The notes under the pieces are model-generated. The model searched no databases. It was not told where the DNA came from and was given only the letters and a program-made list of their open reading frames with translations. DNA of 8,234 nt from Bacillota bacterium (GTDB lineage: Bacteria > Bacillota > Clostridia > Oscillospirales > Acutalibacteraceae), in NCBI GenBank assembly GCA_023401495.1, contig JAEXDU010000068.1, forward strand, positions 1-8,234, read 5' to 3'. Positions 1 to 7,025 of the stretch are shown in pieces (the first letter of the stretch is position 1; the number at the start of each line of letters is the position of its first letter). Made by a program: the position numbers and the translations under genes.

Positions 1-1224
1 GATCAGAGTACCAAGAGGAAAATGATTAAAGAAAGCATAATTAACCATCTCATTCCCCTTGTTAATCATGATATCCCCCAGTCCGACTTTCTCGAAAAGT
101 TCCATATGAATGGCGCTGCCGCTGAAAAATGTGAACCAGATCATATTAAAAAGACCGGCAAGCCATACGTTGACAGTGATTACCGCCCGGACAGAATATC
201 CATAGGAAATTCTGCCCAAAAATACAGCGCTGGTGAGCGCCCAGGCCATAAAGGCGGCGAAATACCAAATGGTCCACCAAATCGGCCACTCATCTCCGTT
301 TACCACTCCGTTAAACAGGCTTTTGGAAAAGAAGTTGTCCAGCAGGTGGGCAAAGGACTCTACCCCCAGATTAATATTGAAGAGCGACGGTCCAAACAGA
401 ATGACCCATGCGAGAAAGAAAAAGAACACCCATAGGTTAATTTCAGCCAGCTTCTTCACACCATTCGACAGGCCGGTAATAGCGGAAATAACAAAAGCCA
501 CCACGATCGCAGCCATGACAATCAGCCATACAAACATATTACTGGGAACACCCCAGACAAAGTTCAGTCCTCCGGTAACCAACAGTGTACCAGTACCAAG
601 TGAGGTGGCAACTCCCAAAACCATGGCTAAAACAGTAACGGAATCCACTGCAGTACCAATAGTACCCTCTGTCTTTTTACCAAGGATAGGTGCAAGCATG
701 GACGATATTGTAAAGGGTTTTTTCATATTGTAGTAAGCAAAAGCGAACATGACAACAGGTACGCCATAAATGGCATAAGGAGAAAAGCCCCAGTGCAGAA
801 ATATGGTGGAAAGGGCAAAAACCGCAGATTCGGGTGAGTTTGGCTCAAGGCCCAGAGAAGCCGGAGGCTGGGTCAGATGCTTCATAGGTTCCAGAGCAGC
901 CCAAAACAGGAGCGCGGTTGCTACGGTGGCGGCTAAACTGACAGCAAACCAGGAAAAAGGCTTCAACAGCGGTTTCGCTTTTGAACCGCCGATTTTAACT
1001 CTGCCAAAAGGTAAAATGCAAACAGCGCCACAGACAAAGAGCATGATCAGAGTAAGAACTTCATATCCTGCCCCGAAAAGCCCCATTGACCATACGGTAA
1101 CCTCTGAAATTGTGGAAGAAAAGGTTTCCAGATTGACCAGGCTGAAAATTGTTGCAATAACCAAAACGATAAAAGTCGGCCAAAACACCCATGGCTTCAG
1201 TTGAATTTTCATTTTCGTTTTCAT
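1..1224 (-). CDS. BCCT-family (betaine/carnitine/choline-type) membrane transporter, 3' end outside window
   Basis: This reading frame is open from an ATG at 1224 to the window edge: 408 codons, with roughly the last 100 residues of a usual ~500-residue BCCT protein missing. A GGGGGA ribosome binding site lies 6 nt upstream of the ATG; a second in-frame ATG is at 1212. The translation is a run of hydrophobic helices with BCCT landmarks: a LFWAALEP stretch, HWGFSPYAIYG, a GVATSLGTG stretch followed by a GGL, then GLSNGVKKLAEIN, and a Trp-rich helix beginning WPIWWTIWYF and ending FLGRISYG. BCCT carriers move quaternary-ammonium compounds across the cytoplasmic membrane by ion symport or substrate exchange. 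The gene follows the lyase gene on the same strand after 219 bp, so it probably imports that enzyme's substrate; this is inference. The aromatic stretch WAWWISW of typical betaine carriers reads FAAFMAW here, so the substrate may not be glycine betaine. Family assignment is firm; substrate is open. Confidence 0.9.
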   Translation of the reverse strand, partial: MKTKMKIQLKPWVFWPTFIVLVIATIFSLVNLETFSSTISEVTVWSMGLFGAGYEVLTLIMLFVCGAVCILPFGRVKIGGSKAKPLLKPFSWFAVSLAATVATALLFWAALEPMKHLTQPPASLGLEPNSPESAVFALSTIFLHWGFSPYAIYGVPVVMFAFAYYNMKKPFTISSMLAPILGKKTEGTIGTAVDSVTVLAMVLGVATSLGTGTLLVTGGLNFVWGVPSNMFVWLIVMAAIVVAFVISAITGLSNGVKKLAEINLWVFFFFLAWVILFGPSLFNINLGVESFAHLLDNFFSKSLFNGVVNGDEWPIWWTIWYFAAFMAWALTSAVFLGRISYGYSVRAVITVNVWLAGLFNMIWFTFFSGSAIHMELFEKVGLGDIMINKGNEMVNYAFFNHFPLGTLI

Positions 1225-1230
1225 ATTAAT

Positions 1231-1236
1231 TCCCCC
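1231..1236 (-). promoter_or_regulatory. Ribosome binding site of the BCCT gene
   Basis: GGGGGA on the minus strand lies 6 nt before the ATG at 1224. It fixes this ATG over the internal one at 1212, which has no such site at the right distance. It immediately follows the 3' arm of a 9-bp inverted repeat. Confidence 0.65.
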
Positions 1237-1276
1237 ATATCGTATATTGGGTTGCTAAAACGGATTGATACGATAT
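1237..1276 (-). repeat. 9-bp inverted repeat in the leader of the BCCT gene
   Basis: ATATCGTAT at 1237-1245 and ATACGATAT at 1268-1276 are perfect inverted copies separated by 22 nt. In the minus-strand transcript they could form a hairpin whose 3' arm directly abuts the GGGGGA ribosome binding site. There is no U-tract, so it is not a normal terminator. A role in translation control or in processing between lyase and transporter cistrons is possible but unproven; the stem is AU-rich and weak. Confidence 0.35.
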
Positions 1277-1331
1277 TCCCTCCTTTTAATAAAGAAATTT
1301 TTTGTAGGATCAGAAGTTTCTCCCTCCTTTT
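1277..1331 (-). repeat. Duplicated Shine-Dalgarno-like AAAAGGAGGGA between lyase and transporter
   Basis: The minus-strand 11-mer AAAAGGAGGGA occurs at 1321-1331 and again at 1277-1287, 44 bp apart. Each looks like a strong ribosome binding site, but neither is followed by a start codon at normal spacing (next bases GAAACTTCTG and ATATCGTATC). They may be remnants of a small lost cistron or simple purine-rich repeats. No function is claimed. Confidence 0.35.
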
Positions 1332-1443
1332 TGTCGTTCTTTCAGATACAATGCAATCTTGGGCCATGCATTCTGACCGGTATGTTCCAACTTGAAATCC
1401 ACCTTTTAGAGGTACGGCTTGTCTTCTAAACCAATGGCTTTCG

Positions 1444-2970
1444 TTAAAATAGTATTTTTCCAATCTTTTCTTCTACATTTCTAATATAATCACCATCGAT
1501 AATTTGCTTTGTCACCATTTCAATATAAGGCTCCAGAGGGAAATCACATTCCATTACCGGAACAACCTCTCTGACCAGATGATAAACGGCCTTCGTTCCG
1601 GAAGCGGATTCGATGTTCTCATAGCAGTCCAGGGCCTGCGCACCGCAGATTAATTCAATGGCACAAATGTATTTCGCCAGTTGAATGCCGTCGTACGCTT
1701 TTTTTGCCGCGTTATAGCCCATGCTGACATAGTCTTCCTGATTGGCACAGGTGGGCAAATTATCAACAACCGAGGGATGAGATAAAATTCTAAGTTCCCC
1801 CATCAGACCTGCGGCAGTGTATTGAATTAACATCAGGCCATTATTGTAATCAGCGCTTTTATTTAAAAAAGCCGGCAGCTCACTCACCAGGCGATTCAGC
1901 ATACGGTCAATACGACAGGCTGACATTTTGCATAAATCGGTAATGGAGATGGTTAAAACATCAGCGGTCATTCCTACATAAGTACCGTCAAAATTACCTC
2001 CCGATATTGCAATGGGGGAGCCATCTTCCTGTTCCAATAATAATGGATTATCTACAGCTGAGTTAAGTTCAATTTCTAAAACATCAAGTCCGTCTTTGAT
2101 GAATTTTTTTACAGCGCCATGAAGCTGTGGAATACAGCGCAGAGAAAACGCATCTTGCACACGGTGCCCCTTATATTTTTCGACGATTGCGCTATCTTTT
2201 AATATAGCGCGAATATTGGAGGCGGTCCGTTCCTGGTCGGGGTGGGGACGAACCTTCATAACGCGTTCGTCCATTGACATCAACGTACCTTTCAGAACCT
2301 CCAGGCTCAGCGACGCTGCAATATCTTCTGTTTTGGCAAGGGTTACCGCGTCGTACAGGGCAAGAGAGGTGAATGCTGTTACGGATGTAGTGCCGGAAAC
2401 GATAATGAGACCTTCTTTTGAAGACAAGACGATTGGTTTTAGTCCCGCACTTTCTAATGCTTTTTTTCCATCCAGAAGCTTGCCCTGATACCAGGCTTTC
2501 CCTTCTCCGATCAGAACCATTCCGATATGGGCTTCCAAAGAAACATATCCAACCGATCCGTGCCCCGGCACCCTTGGAATGATGTTGTGATTCAACATAT
2601 TCCGCAGCAAATCTAACACTTCAAGACGGATTCCCGTATGCCCACAACCAAAGTGAACCAACATAATAAACATGAGCGCGCGGGTGCACTCCTCATTAAT
2701 TGGCTCACCGACGGAGCAGGTATGGGACAGAATATGATTTCTCTGAATGATTTCTCTATCTCTTTCCGGTATGAATTTTCTGCAGTTGTCTCCCAATCCG
2801 GTCGTCAGACCATAAATCGCCTGGCCTCCTTTGCTGAATTGTTCCACATAGCTCCGGCATTTGTTCACCCGGGCACAATATTCATCAGAAAATTCTATCT
2901 GTGCGTATCCACGAGCCACACGGATAACGTCTTCTATTTTGACCTTTTTTCCAAGAATCATTTTTTCCAC
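1444..2970 (-). CDS. HAL-fold lyase lacking the MIO triad; candidate ergothionase (ergothioneine trimethylamine-lyase)
   Basis: The 508-residue product has the length and landmarks of the histidine/aromatic ammonia-lyase superfamily: IYGLTTGLG with Tyr53, the LSH with His83, VGEP, an SGT at 192-194 where HAL has NGT, QDAFSLRC at 272-279, SGGNFDG at 323-329 and NQEDYVSMG at 410-418. The decisive oddity is residues 138-157. HAL has GSVGASGDLAPL followed by AHIA, while this protein has GSVG, then YVSLE, then AHIGMVLIGEG. Three residues are gone and no Ala-Ser-Gly remains, so the MIO electrophile cannot form. The second catalytic Tyr in QDPYSLRC is Phe275. A conventional deamination of histidine is therefore unlikely. 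Known MIO-free relatives are ergothionases, which split ergothioneine into thiourocanate and trimethylamine; I recall this from the literature and did not compare sequences. The adjacent BCCT betaine carrier supports a trimethylammonium substrate. The GTG at 2970 is chosen over ATG 2961 because AGGAAAGGG ends 6 nt before it. Other histidine betaines or a quite different elimination remain possible. Confidence 0.85.
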   Translation of the reverse strand: MEKMILGKKVKIEDVIRVARGYAQIEFSDEYCARVNKCRSYVEQFSKGGQAIYGLTTGLGDNCRKFIPERDREIIQRNHILSHTCSVGEPINEECTRALMFIMLVHFGCGHTGIRLEVLDLLRNMLNHNIIPRVPGHGSVGYVSLEAHIGMVLIGEGKAWYQGKLLDGKKALESAGLKPIVLSSKEGLIIVSGTTSVTAFTSLALYDAVTLAKTEDIAASLSLEVLKGTLMSMDERVMKVRPHPDQERTASNIRAILKDSAIVEKYKGHRVQDAFSLRCIPQLHGAVKKFIKDGLDVLEIELNSAVDNPLLLEQEDGSPIAISGGNFDGTYVGMTADVLTISITDLCKMSACRIDRMLNRLVSELPAFLNKSADYNNGLMLIQYTAAGLMGELRILSHPSVVDNLPTCANQEDYVSMGYNAAKKAYDGIQLAKYICAIELICGAQALDCYENIESASGTKAVYHLVREVVPVMECDFPLEPYIEMVTKQIIDGDYIRNVEEKIGKILF

Positions 2971-2976
2971 GGATTA

Positions 2977-2985
2977 CCCTTTCCT
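2977..2985 (-). promoter_or_regulatory. Ribosome binding site deciding a GTG start for the lyase
   Basis: AGGAAAGGG on the minus strand ends 6 nt before GTG at 2970 and 15 nt before the in-frame ATG at 2961. The spacing favours GTG, adding three residues. Confidence 0.6.
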
Positions 2986-3021
2986 TTCTTATTTCATATC
3001 AAGACCTTCACAGATGTTAAT

Positions 3022-3037
3022 AGCAACTATTGTGCCA
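3022..3037 (-). promoter_or_regulatory. Sigma-54 (-24/-12) promoter of the lyase-transporter operon
   Basis: The minus strand reads TGGCACAATAGTTGCT, matching the sigma-54 consensus TGGCAC-N5-TTGCW at every defined position, with GG and GC elements at the required spacing. Transcription would start near 3011, leaving about 40 nt of leader before the GTG at 2970. The divergent gene encodes a sigma-54 activator, as expected for such a promoter. The site lies outside any coding region. Confidence 0.9.
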
Positions 3038-3087
3038 ACGTCAAAAACCCATAGTTACAGGGCAGAATCGTAAAATATCATCTTAGT

Positions 3088-3127
3088 TAGTGTAAGGATT
3101 TTTTACACTATGTCAATATTCTTTACA
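3088..3127. promoter_or_regulatory. Tandem upstream activator sites, TGT-N11-ACA, for the sigma-54 promoter
   Basis: Two 17-bp elements, TGTAAGGATTTTTTACA at 3091-3107 and TGTCAATATTCTTTACA at 3111-3127, have their starts exactly 20 bp apart, about two helical turns, so both lie on the same DNA face. The first is the core of a perfect 8-bp inverted repeat (TAGTGTAA at 3088-3095, TTACACTA at 3103-3110). Their centres fall about 88 and 108 bp upstream of the predicted lyase start, the usual place for enhancers of sigma-54 activators. The likely ligand is the Fis-type HTH protein encoded from 3193. The second site overlaps the -35 of that activator's own promoter, which suggests autoregulation. 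Binding is inferred. Confidence 0.65.
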
Positions 3128-3149
3128 TTCACGATGTCGATGTGATAAA
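3122..3149 (+). promoter_or_regulatory. Probable sigma-70-type promoter of the divergent activator
   Basis: TTTACA at 3122-3127 and GATAAA at 3144-3149 are separated by 16 bp. The -10 is preceded by TGT, an extended -10 (TGn). Predicted start is near 3156, giving a leader of roughly 37 nt to ATG 3193. The hexamers are not perfect, so this is a moderate call. Confidence 0.45.
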
Positions 3150-3192
3150 CTAAACAGAGACGAAAGTAAGTGGTGGGAAGAAGGAGAAATTG

Positions 3193-4845
3193 ATGCGTTT
3201 ATTCGATTTTGCATTTGTTATTGAAGAAATGCGTGAGATAAAAGAGATTGTTTGGAACAATCCGTCGTTAAAAGAAAAGTACCATTCTGGCTGGTCACTG
3301 AAAAAGGACAGTCAAATAAGGAATATTTTATCGGATGTTTTATTGAATGAACGTGGGGAAATTGCACTGGACAGCGACGTCTGTCTGTATGAAAGGTTTT
3401 CGCTGTCTCCCGCTATAACCATTTCTCTTTTTTCCTTGAAAAATGAAACAAGCATTTTCTTTGAACAGGCATTGGAGCTGTTTTCAGAAGGAATACAGAT
3501 CTATGACAAAAAAGGATACATGCTTTACTGCAATCGGGAAAGCCGCCGTATTTCCGCAATACCCGACTCGATGGAAATCATCGGGAAGCATATGTTAGAG
3601 GTGTGGAATGTAAGAGAGGAAAAAAGCGCCACTTTTTCCTGCTTTAAAAAAGGCGCACCTGTCAAAAACATAGTAGACACGTTTTCTACCAGTTCAGCCG
3701 GAGAGGTAACTACTATCAATTCGGCATATCCCATTTCTCAAAATGGAGAGATCAAAGGAGCCGTTCTTTTTGAACGTGATATTGTAACCATTCAAAAACG
3801 AAAAAATGAGCTTGAAACCAGCCTGAAGGCTTTAACGGAATACACTGCCGCTCATCCTCCGGCGAAACTTTTGGGCTATACTTTTGAACATATTATCGGG
3901 AACAGTGCTCCTTTGCGTTCAGCGGTAAAATTAGCCCGCAAATTCGCCTCCCTTAATTTACATATTCTTTTAATCGGAGAAACCGGAACGGGCAAAGAAA
4001 TGTTTGCTCAAAGCATTCACAGTGAAAGTGACTGCAGCCAAAAGAAATTTGTTGCGATTAACTGTGCCGCATTACCGGATACACTGATTGAAAGCACGCT
4101 GTTTGGAACAGCGAAAGGGGCATTTACCGGCAGTGAAAATAAAGCGGGGTTATTTGAAGAAGCGAATGGAGGAACATTGTTTTTAGATGAATTGAACTCC
4201 ATGAGCCTGGCAATGCAGTCTAAAATTCTTCGTGTTATTCAGGAAGGCCGATTTCGAAGAATAGGAGGGGACAAAGATTTCATTGCGAATGTACGTGTGA
4301 TTTCGGCTTGCAATGAGGACCCTTATTTATTGGTAGAAAAGGGTAAGATGAGGAGAGACCTGTTTTACAGATTGTCCTCTGTGCAAATTCAGATTCCTCC
4401 GCTCAGGGAGCGGTTGGATGATTTAGAGCCGCTGATTGAGAGGTACATCCATTTAAAAAAATATCAGTTTGCAAAAGCGATTGATTATGTTGATCCGGAA
4501 GTTTTAAAGCTCTTTTATAGTTATCAATGGCCCGGAAATGTACGTGAACTCTTTCATGTGCTCGACTATGCGATGAATGTAATGGAGGGAGGTGTCATTG
4601 ATATATCCTGTCTCCCTTCTTATATCATTGAAAAAAGCGCCTCAAAGCCATTTGCAGTATCTTCAGAGCCTGACATCGATGTTTTCCATTCGAAGCTGGA
4701 AAATATCATCGGCGATTATGAGGCCAAGCTTCTAAAACAAGTTTTAGAACACTACGGAAACAACATTACACATGCTGCGAAGTCCTTGGAAATCAGCCGG
4801 CAAAGTCTTTATTATCGTCTTCGTAAGTATGGAATCGTCGTTTGA
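3193..4845 (+). CDS. Sigma-54-dependent transcriptional activator (PAS-AAA+-Fis HTH)
   Basis: The 550-residue product has a RocR-like layout. The N-terminal ~90 residues are unrecognised. A PAS-like sensory domain covers about 92-205 (it includes ELFSEGIQIYDKKGYMLYCN). The AAA+ domain covers about 230-460, with Walker A GETGTGKE (262-269), a sigma-54-contact loop GAFTGS (309-314), Walker B GTLFLDE (327-333), arginines in RRDLFYRL and WPGNVREL. A Fis-type helix-turn-helix ends the protein (about 511-549). It should bind upstream sites, hydrolyse ATP and open a sigma-54 promoter, and the one at 3022-3037 just across the intergenic region is the obvious target. The PAS domain probably senses the inducer; the ligand is unknown. 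ATG at 3193 is chosen because AAGGAG at 3181-3186 is 6 nt away; an in-frame TTG at 3190 is only 3 nt away. The last residue of the GAFTGA loop is Ser, which is unusual. It starts 222 bp from the lyase gene, divergently. Confidence 0.92.
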   Translation: MRLFDFAFVIEEMREIKEIVWNNPSLKEKYHSGWSLKKDSQIRNILSDVLLNERGEIALDSDVCLYERFSLSPAITISLFSLKNETSIFFEQALELFSEGIQIYDKKGYMLYCNRESRRISAIPDSMEIIGKHMLEVWNVREEKSATFSCFKKGAPVKNIVDTFSTSSAGEVTTINSAYPISQNGEIKGAVLFERDIVTIQKRKNELETSLKALTEYTAAHPPAKLLGYTFEHIIGNSAPLRSAVKLARKFASLNLHILLIGETGTGKEMFAQSIHSESDCSQKKFVAINCAALPDTLIESTLFGTAKGAFTGSENKAGLFEEANGGTLFLDELNSMSLAMQSKILRVIQEGRFRRIGGDKDFIANVRVISACNEDPYLLVEKGKMRRDLFYRLSSVQIQIPPLRERLDDLEPLIERYIHLKKYQFAKAIDYVDPEVLKLFYSYQWPGNVRELFHVLDYAMNVMEGGVIDISCLPSYIIEKSASKPFAVSSEPDIDVFHSKLENIIGDYEAKLLKQVLEHYGNNITHAAKSLEISRQSLYYRLRKYGIVV

Positions 4846-4950
4846 TGGGTGTCAATTTGATAAAAGCAAAAGCAATCTTGGATATGCAATGCGCTTGTGG
4901 GTGTTTTTGCCGGTGTCGATTTTAAATACAAACAATGAGGATGGATTCAG

Positions 4951-6894
4951 ATGCGAGTAGAATTTGCAGTAGTTTCCCCTTCCAGTACGATGACATCAAA
5001 ATTCAAGAAGGTTCTTGCTGAGAGAAAACTCAGCTGCCCTGTTGTTCAGGCCTCCCAGAAAAACGCCATTCCCGTTGCAAAACAGATGATTGGGGAGGGC
5101 GCGAAGATCATCATAAGCCGCGGGAACACCGCGCGCATGCTGCGGAGCAACCTGGAAATTCCTGTGATTGAGGAAAAGCACACTTTTTTCGATTGCTACA
5201 TCGGCTACCAGAAGGCCTTGAAAATATCGGACAAAATCGCTTTTCTTGCAACCTCAGATTCCTTTCTCAAGATTCTCAATAAGAGTAAGCCGCTGCTCAA
5301 AAACGCCTTGATCTGCCCTATAGACGCTCAGCTCAAGGAAGAATATGTCAGAGCAGAGATGGAAAAGCTGGCGCAAATGGGCATTGAGGTAGCAATAGGC
5401 GGGATTTCCCTGCGCGATTTGGTTACTCAGTGCGGGATTCAGTATATCATGACCGAAACGGATGAAGACGCGGTAAATGACGCAATCGACGAGGCGCTGT
5501 ATCATCTGAAAATTGAGGATGAGCGTTTGCGAAAAAATCATGAGCTGAAACGCAAGCATGAAATGATCCAGGCCGTCATGAACTGCACCTCAGACGGCAT
5601 CTTCAGCGTGGATCAGGAGGGAATCGTCACCAACATCAACGAAAATGCGCATCGAATGCTTCCGGAGCTTTCACCGGGGCAGCCGATCGACAAAATTCTG
5701 AAAGGCGATTTTTTGGATTCGACGCTGAAACACAGGGAAACGCTGTCGAATGTGCTGATCAACACCCGCAAATCTTCTCTCATCCTGAATATCGCCCCCG
5801 TATGTATCAAGGACAGCGTAATCGGAGCGACGGTGACGGTGCAGTACCAGCACGAAATCCAGAAAATGGAACAGAAAATCCGGCATAGCCTTCTGACGAG
5901 TGGACATATCTCGGATAAAACCTTTGACGATATCATTGGGAGCGGCCCTGCACTAAGAGCCGCAAAATCCCTGGCACAGCGATATGCCGCGGTGGACAGC
6001 ACTGTCCTGATCCTGGGCGATACCGGTACGGGGAAAGAGCTTTTCGCGCAGAGCATCCATAATGCGAGCAGGCGCAAGTCGGCTCCTTTTGTTGCCATAA
6101 ACTGTGCCGCCCTGCCGGCCAGCGTATTGGAAAGTGAACTGTTCGGCTATGTCAAGGGCGCGTTTACCGGCGCGCGGTGCGAGGGAAAGGCCGGAATGTT
6201 TGAATTGGCGCATAATGGGACCATCTTTCTCGACGAAATCAGCGAAACGCCGCCCGATGTGCAGCTGAAGCTTCTGCGGGTGATTCAGGAGCGAAAGGTG
6301 ATCCGTCTGGGGGACGACAGGGTGACCTCTGTGGATGTTCGTATTATCGCGGCCAGCAACAAGGATTTGCGAGAGCTGGTGCAAAACGGTCTGTTTCGGG
6401 AGGACTTCTATTATCGCATTTGTGTTCTGGAGCTTCAGCTCCCCACACTCGATGAGCGCAGAGAAGATATTCCCGGGTTGGTGCGCTGTTTTCTGAAAAA
6501 TCCCAAGCTGCCTTCAAAGAAAATCACGGAGGAAGCTCTGAACTTGCTGATGAAGCAACAGTGGCGCGGGAATATTCGCCAGCTGAACAATATTGTGGAA
6601 AGGCTGGCCGTGATATGCGATACGGACACCATCACGGCCGATCTTGTGGAACACACTGTGCTGACAAAACCCCGCACACAGAGGGAAGAGATTCTTCCCC
6701 AATACGGCGCCCCTGTTGCAAAAGAACCCATGACAGAGCGCGAACTGATTCGGAGCGTTCTTCATGAAAACAAGGGCAACCGGGAGCGTTCCGCCAGGCA
6801 GCTTGGAATCAGCACAACGACTCTTTGGCGCAAAATCAAGAAAATACAGGAATCGGAGCCGGGGTATTTTGAGTTGGTAAGATACTTTCATTAA
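4951..6894 (+). CDS. PrpR-type sigma-54-dependent activator (PrpR_N-PAS-AAA+-Fis HTH)
   Basis: The 647-residue product begins with an alpha/beta sensory region like the N-terminal domain of propionate regulator PrpR (about 1-185; EGAKIIISRGNTARMLR, AFLATSDSF and EVAIGG fit this fold). A charged helical linker (about 186-203) and a PAS domain (about 204-310, SDGIFSVDQEG) follow. The AAA+ core covers about 325-560, with Walker A GDTGTGKE (356-363), GAFTGA (403-408), Walker B GTIFLDE (423-429) and WRGNIRQLN. A Fis-type HTH lies at about 605-632. All residues needed for sigma-54 activation appear intact. PrpR_N domains usually bind small catabolic intermediates, so this protein probably senses a substrate or product of the operon that begins at 7165, which carries a sigma-54 promoter. 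It starts 105 bp after the first activator gene, with GAGG at 4937-4940 as its ribosome binding site; I saw no convincing promoter in that gap. A terminator follows at 6971. Confidence 0.93.
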   Translation: MRVEFAVVSPSSTMTSKFKKVLAERKLSCPVVQASQKNAIPVAKQMIGEGAKIIISRGNTARMLRSNLEIPVIEEKHTFFDCYIGYQKALKISDKIAFLATSDSFLKILNKSKPLLKNALICPIDAQLKEEYVRAEMEKLAQMGIEVAIGGISLRDLVTQCGIQYIMTETDEDAVNDAIDEALYHLKIEDERLRKNHELKRKHEMIQAVMNCTSDGIFSVDQEGIVTNINENAHRMLPELSPGQPIDKILKGDFLDSTLKHRETLSNVLINTRKSSLILNIAPVCIKDSVIGATVTVQYQHEIQKMEQKIRHSLLTSGHISDKTFDDIIGSGPALRAAKSLAQRYAAVDSTVLILGDTGTGKELFAQSIHNASRRKSAPFVAINCAALPASVLESELFGYVKGAFTGARCEGKAGMFELAHNGTIFLDEISETPPDVQLKLLRVIQERKVIRLGDDRVTSVDVRIIAASNKDLRELVQNGLFREDFYYRICVLELQLPTLDERREDIPGLVRCFLKNPKLPSKKITEEALNLLMKQQWRGNIRQLNNIVERLAVICDTDTITADLVEHTVLTKPRTQREEILPQYGAPVAKEPMTERELIRSVLHENKGNRERSARQLGISTTTLWRKIKKIQESEPGYFELVRYFH

Positions 6895-6970
6895 GTTGCA
6901 TATTGTTTCTAAATACTGCAGATTCTTTCAAACCATTCGTTTAGAATGAAATGCAATAAATGAGATATTT

Positions 6971-7011
6971 AAAATTCTGCGCTGAAAGAATAAAAGCGCA
7001 GAATTTTTTTT
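6971..7011 (+). terminator. Rho-independent terminator after the PrpR-type activator
   Basis: AAAATTCTGCGCT (6971-6983) pairs perfectly over 13 bp with AGCGCAGAATTTT (6995-7007) around an 11-nt loop and runs into an unbroken T tract (7004-7011). It separates the activator transcript from the sigma-54 operon that follows. Confidence 0.93.
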
Positions 7012-7025
7012 GTTTCTTTTCCTTT

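Noticed and set aside
22..1204. Plus-strand reading frames of 133-166 residues at the left edge
   Set aside because: They are antisense to a clear BCCT coding frame that is open to the window edge, and their translations have no family features.
1221..1463. 80-residue minus-strand reading frame filling the gap between lyase and transporter
   Set aside because: It overlaps the end of the lyase gene and the start of the transporter gene, has no recognisable motif, and its start has no evident ribosome binding site; the region looks like leader sequence.
2533..2559. Loss of the MIO triad as a sequencing error or pseudogene lesion
   Set aside because: The change is an in-frame three-residue shortening with coherent replacement residues, and the frame and distant motifs are intact on both sides.
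1350..4890. Shared GCAATCTTGG near 1354 and 4872 as a common operator
   Set aside because: A 10-base match between two places in 8 kb is expected by chance, and one copy is not near a recognised promoter.
4893..4912. Sigma-54-like GTGGGTGTTTTTGCC upstream of the PrpR-type activator
   Set aside because: The GG and GC elements are not 10 bp apart as required, so it does not fit a -24/-12 promoter.
4772..4960. 62-residue plus-strand frame bridging the two activators
   Set aside because: It starts inside the HTH region of the first activator in another frame and overlaps the start of the second; no motif or ribosome binding site supports it.
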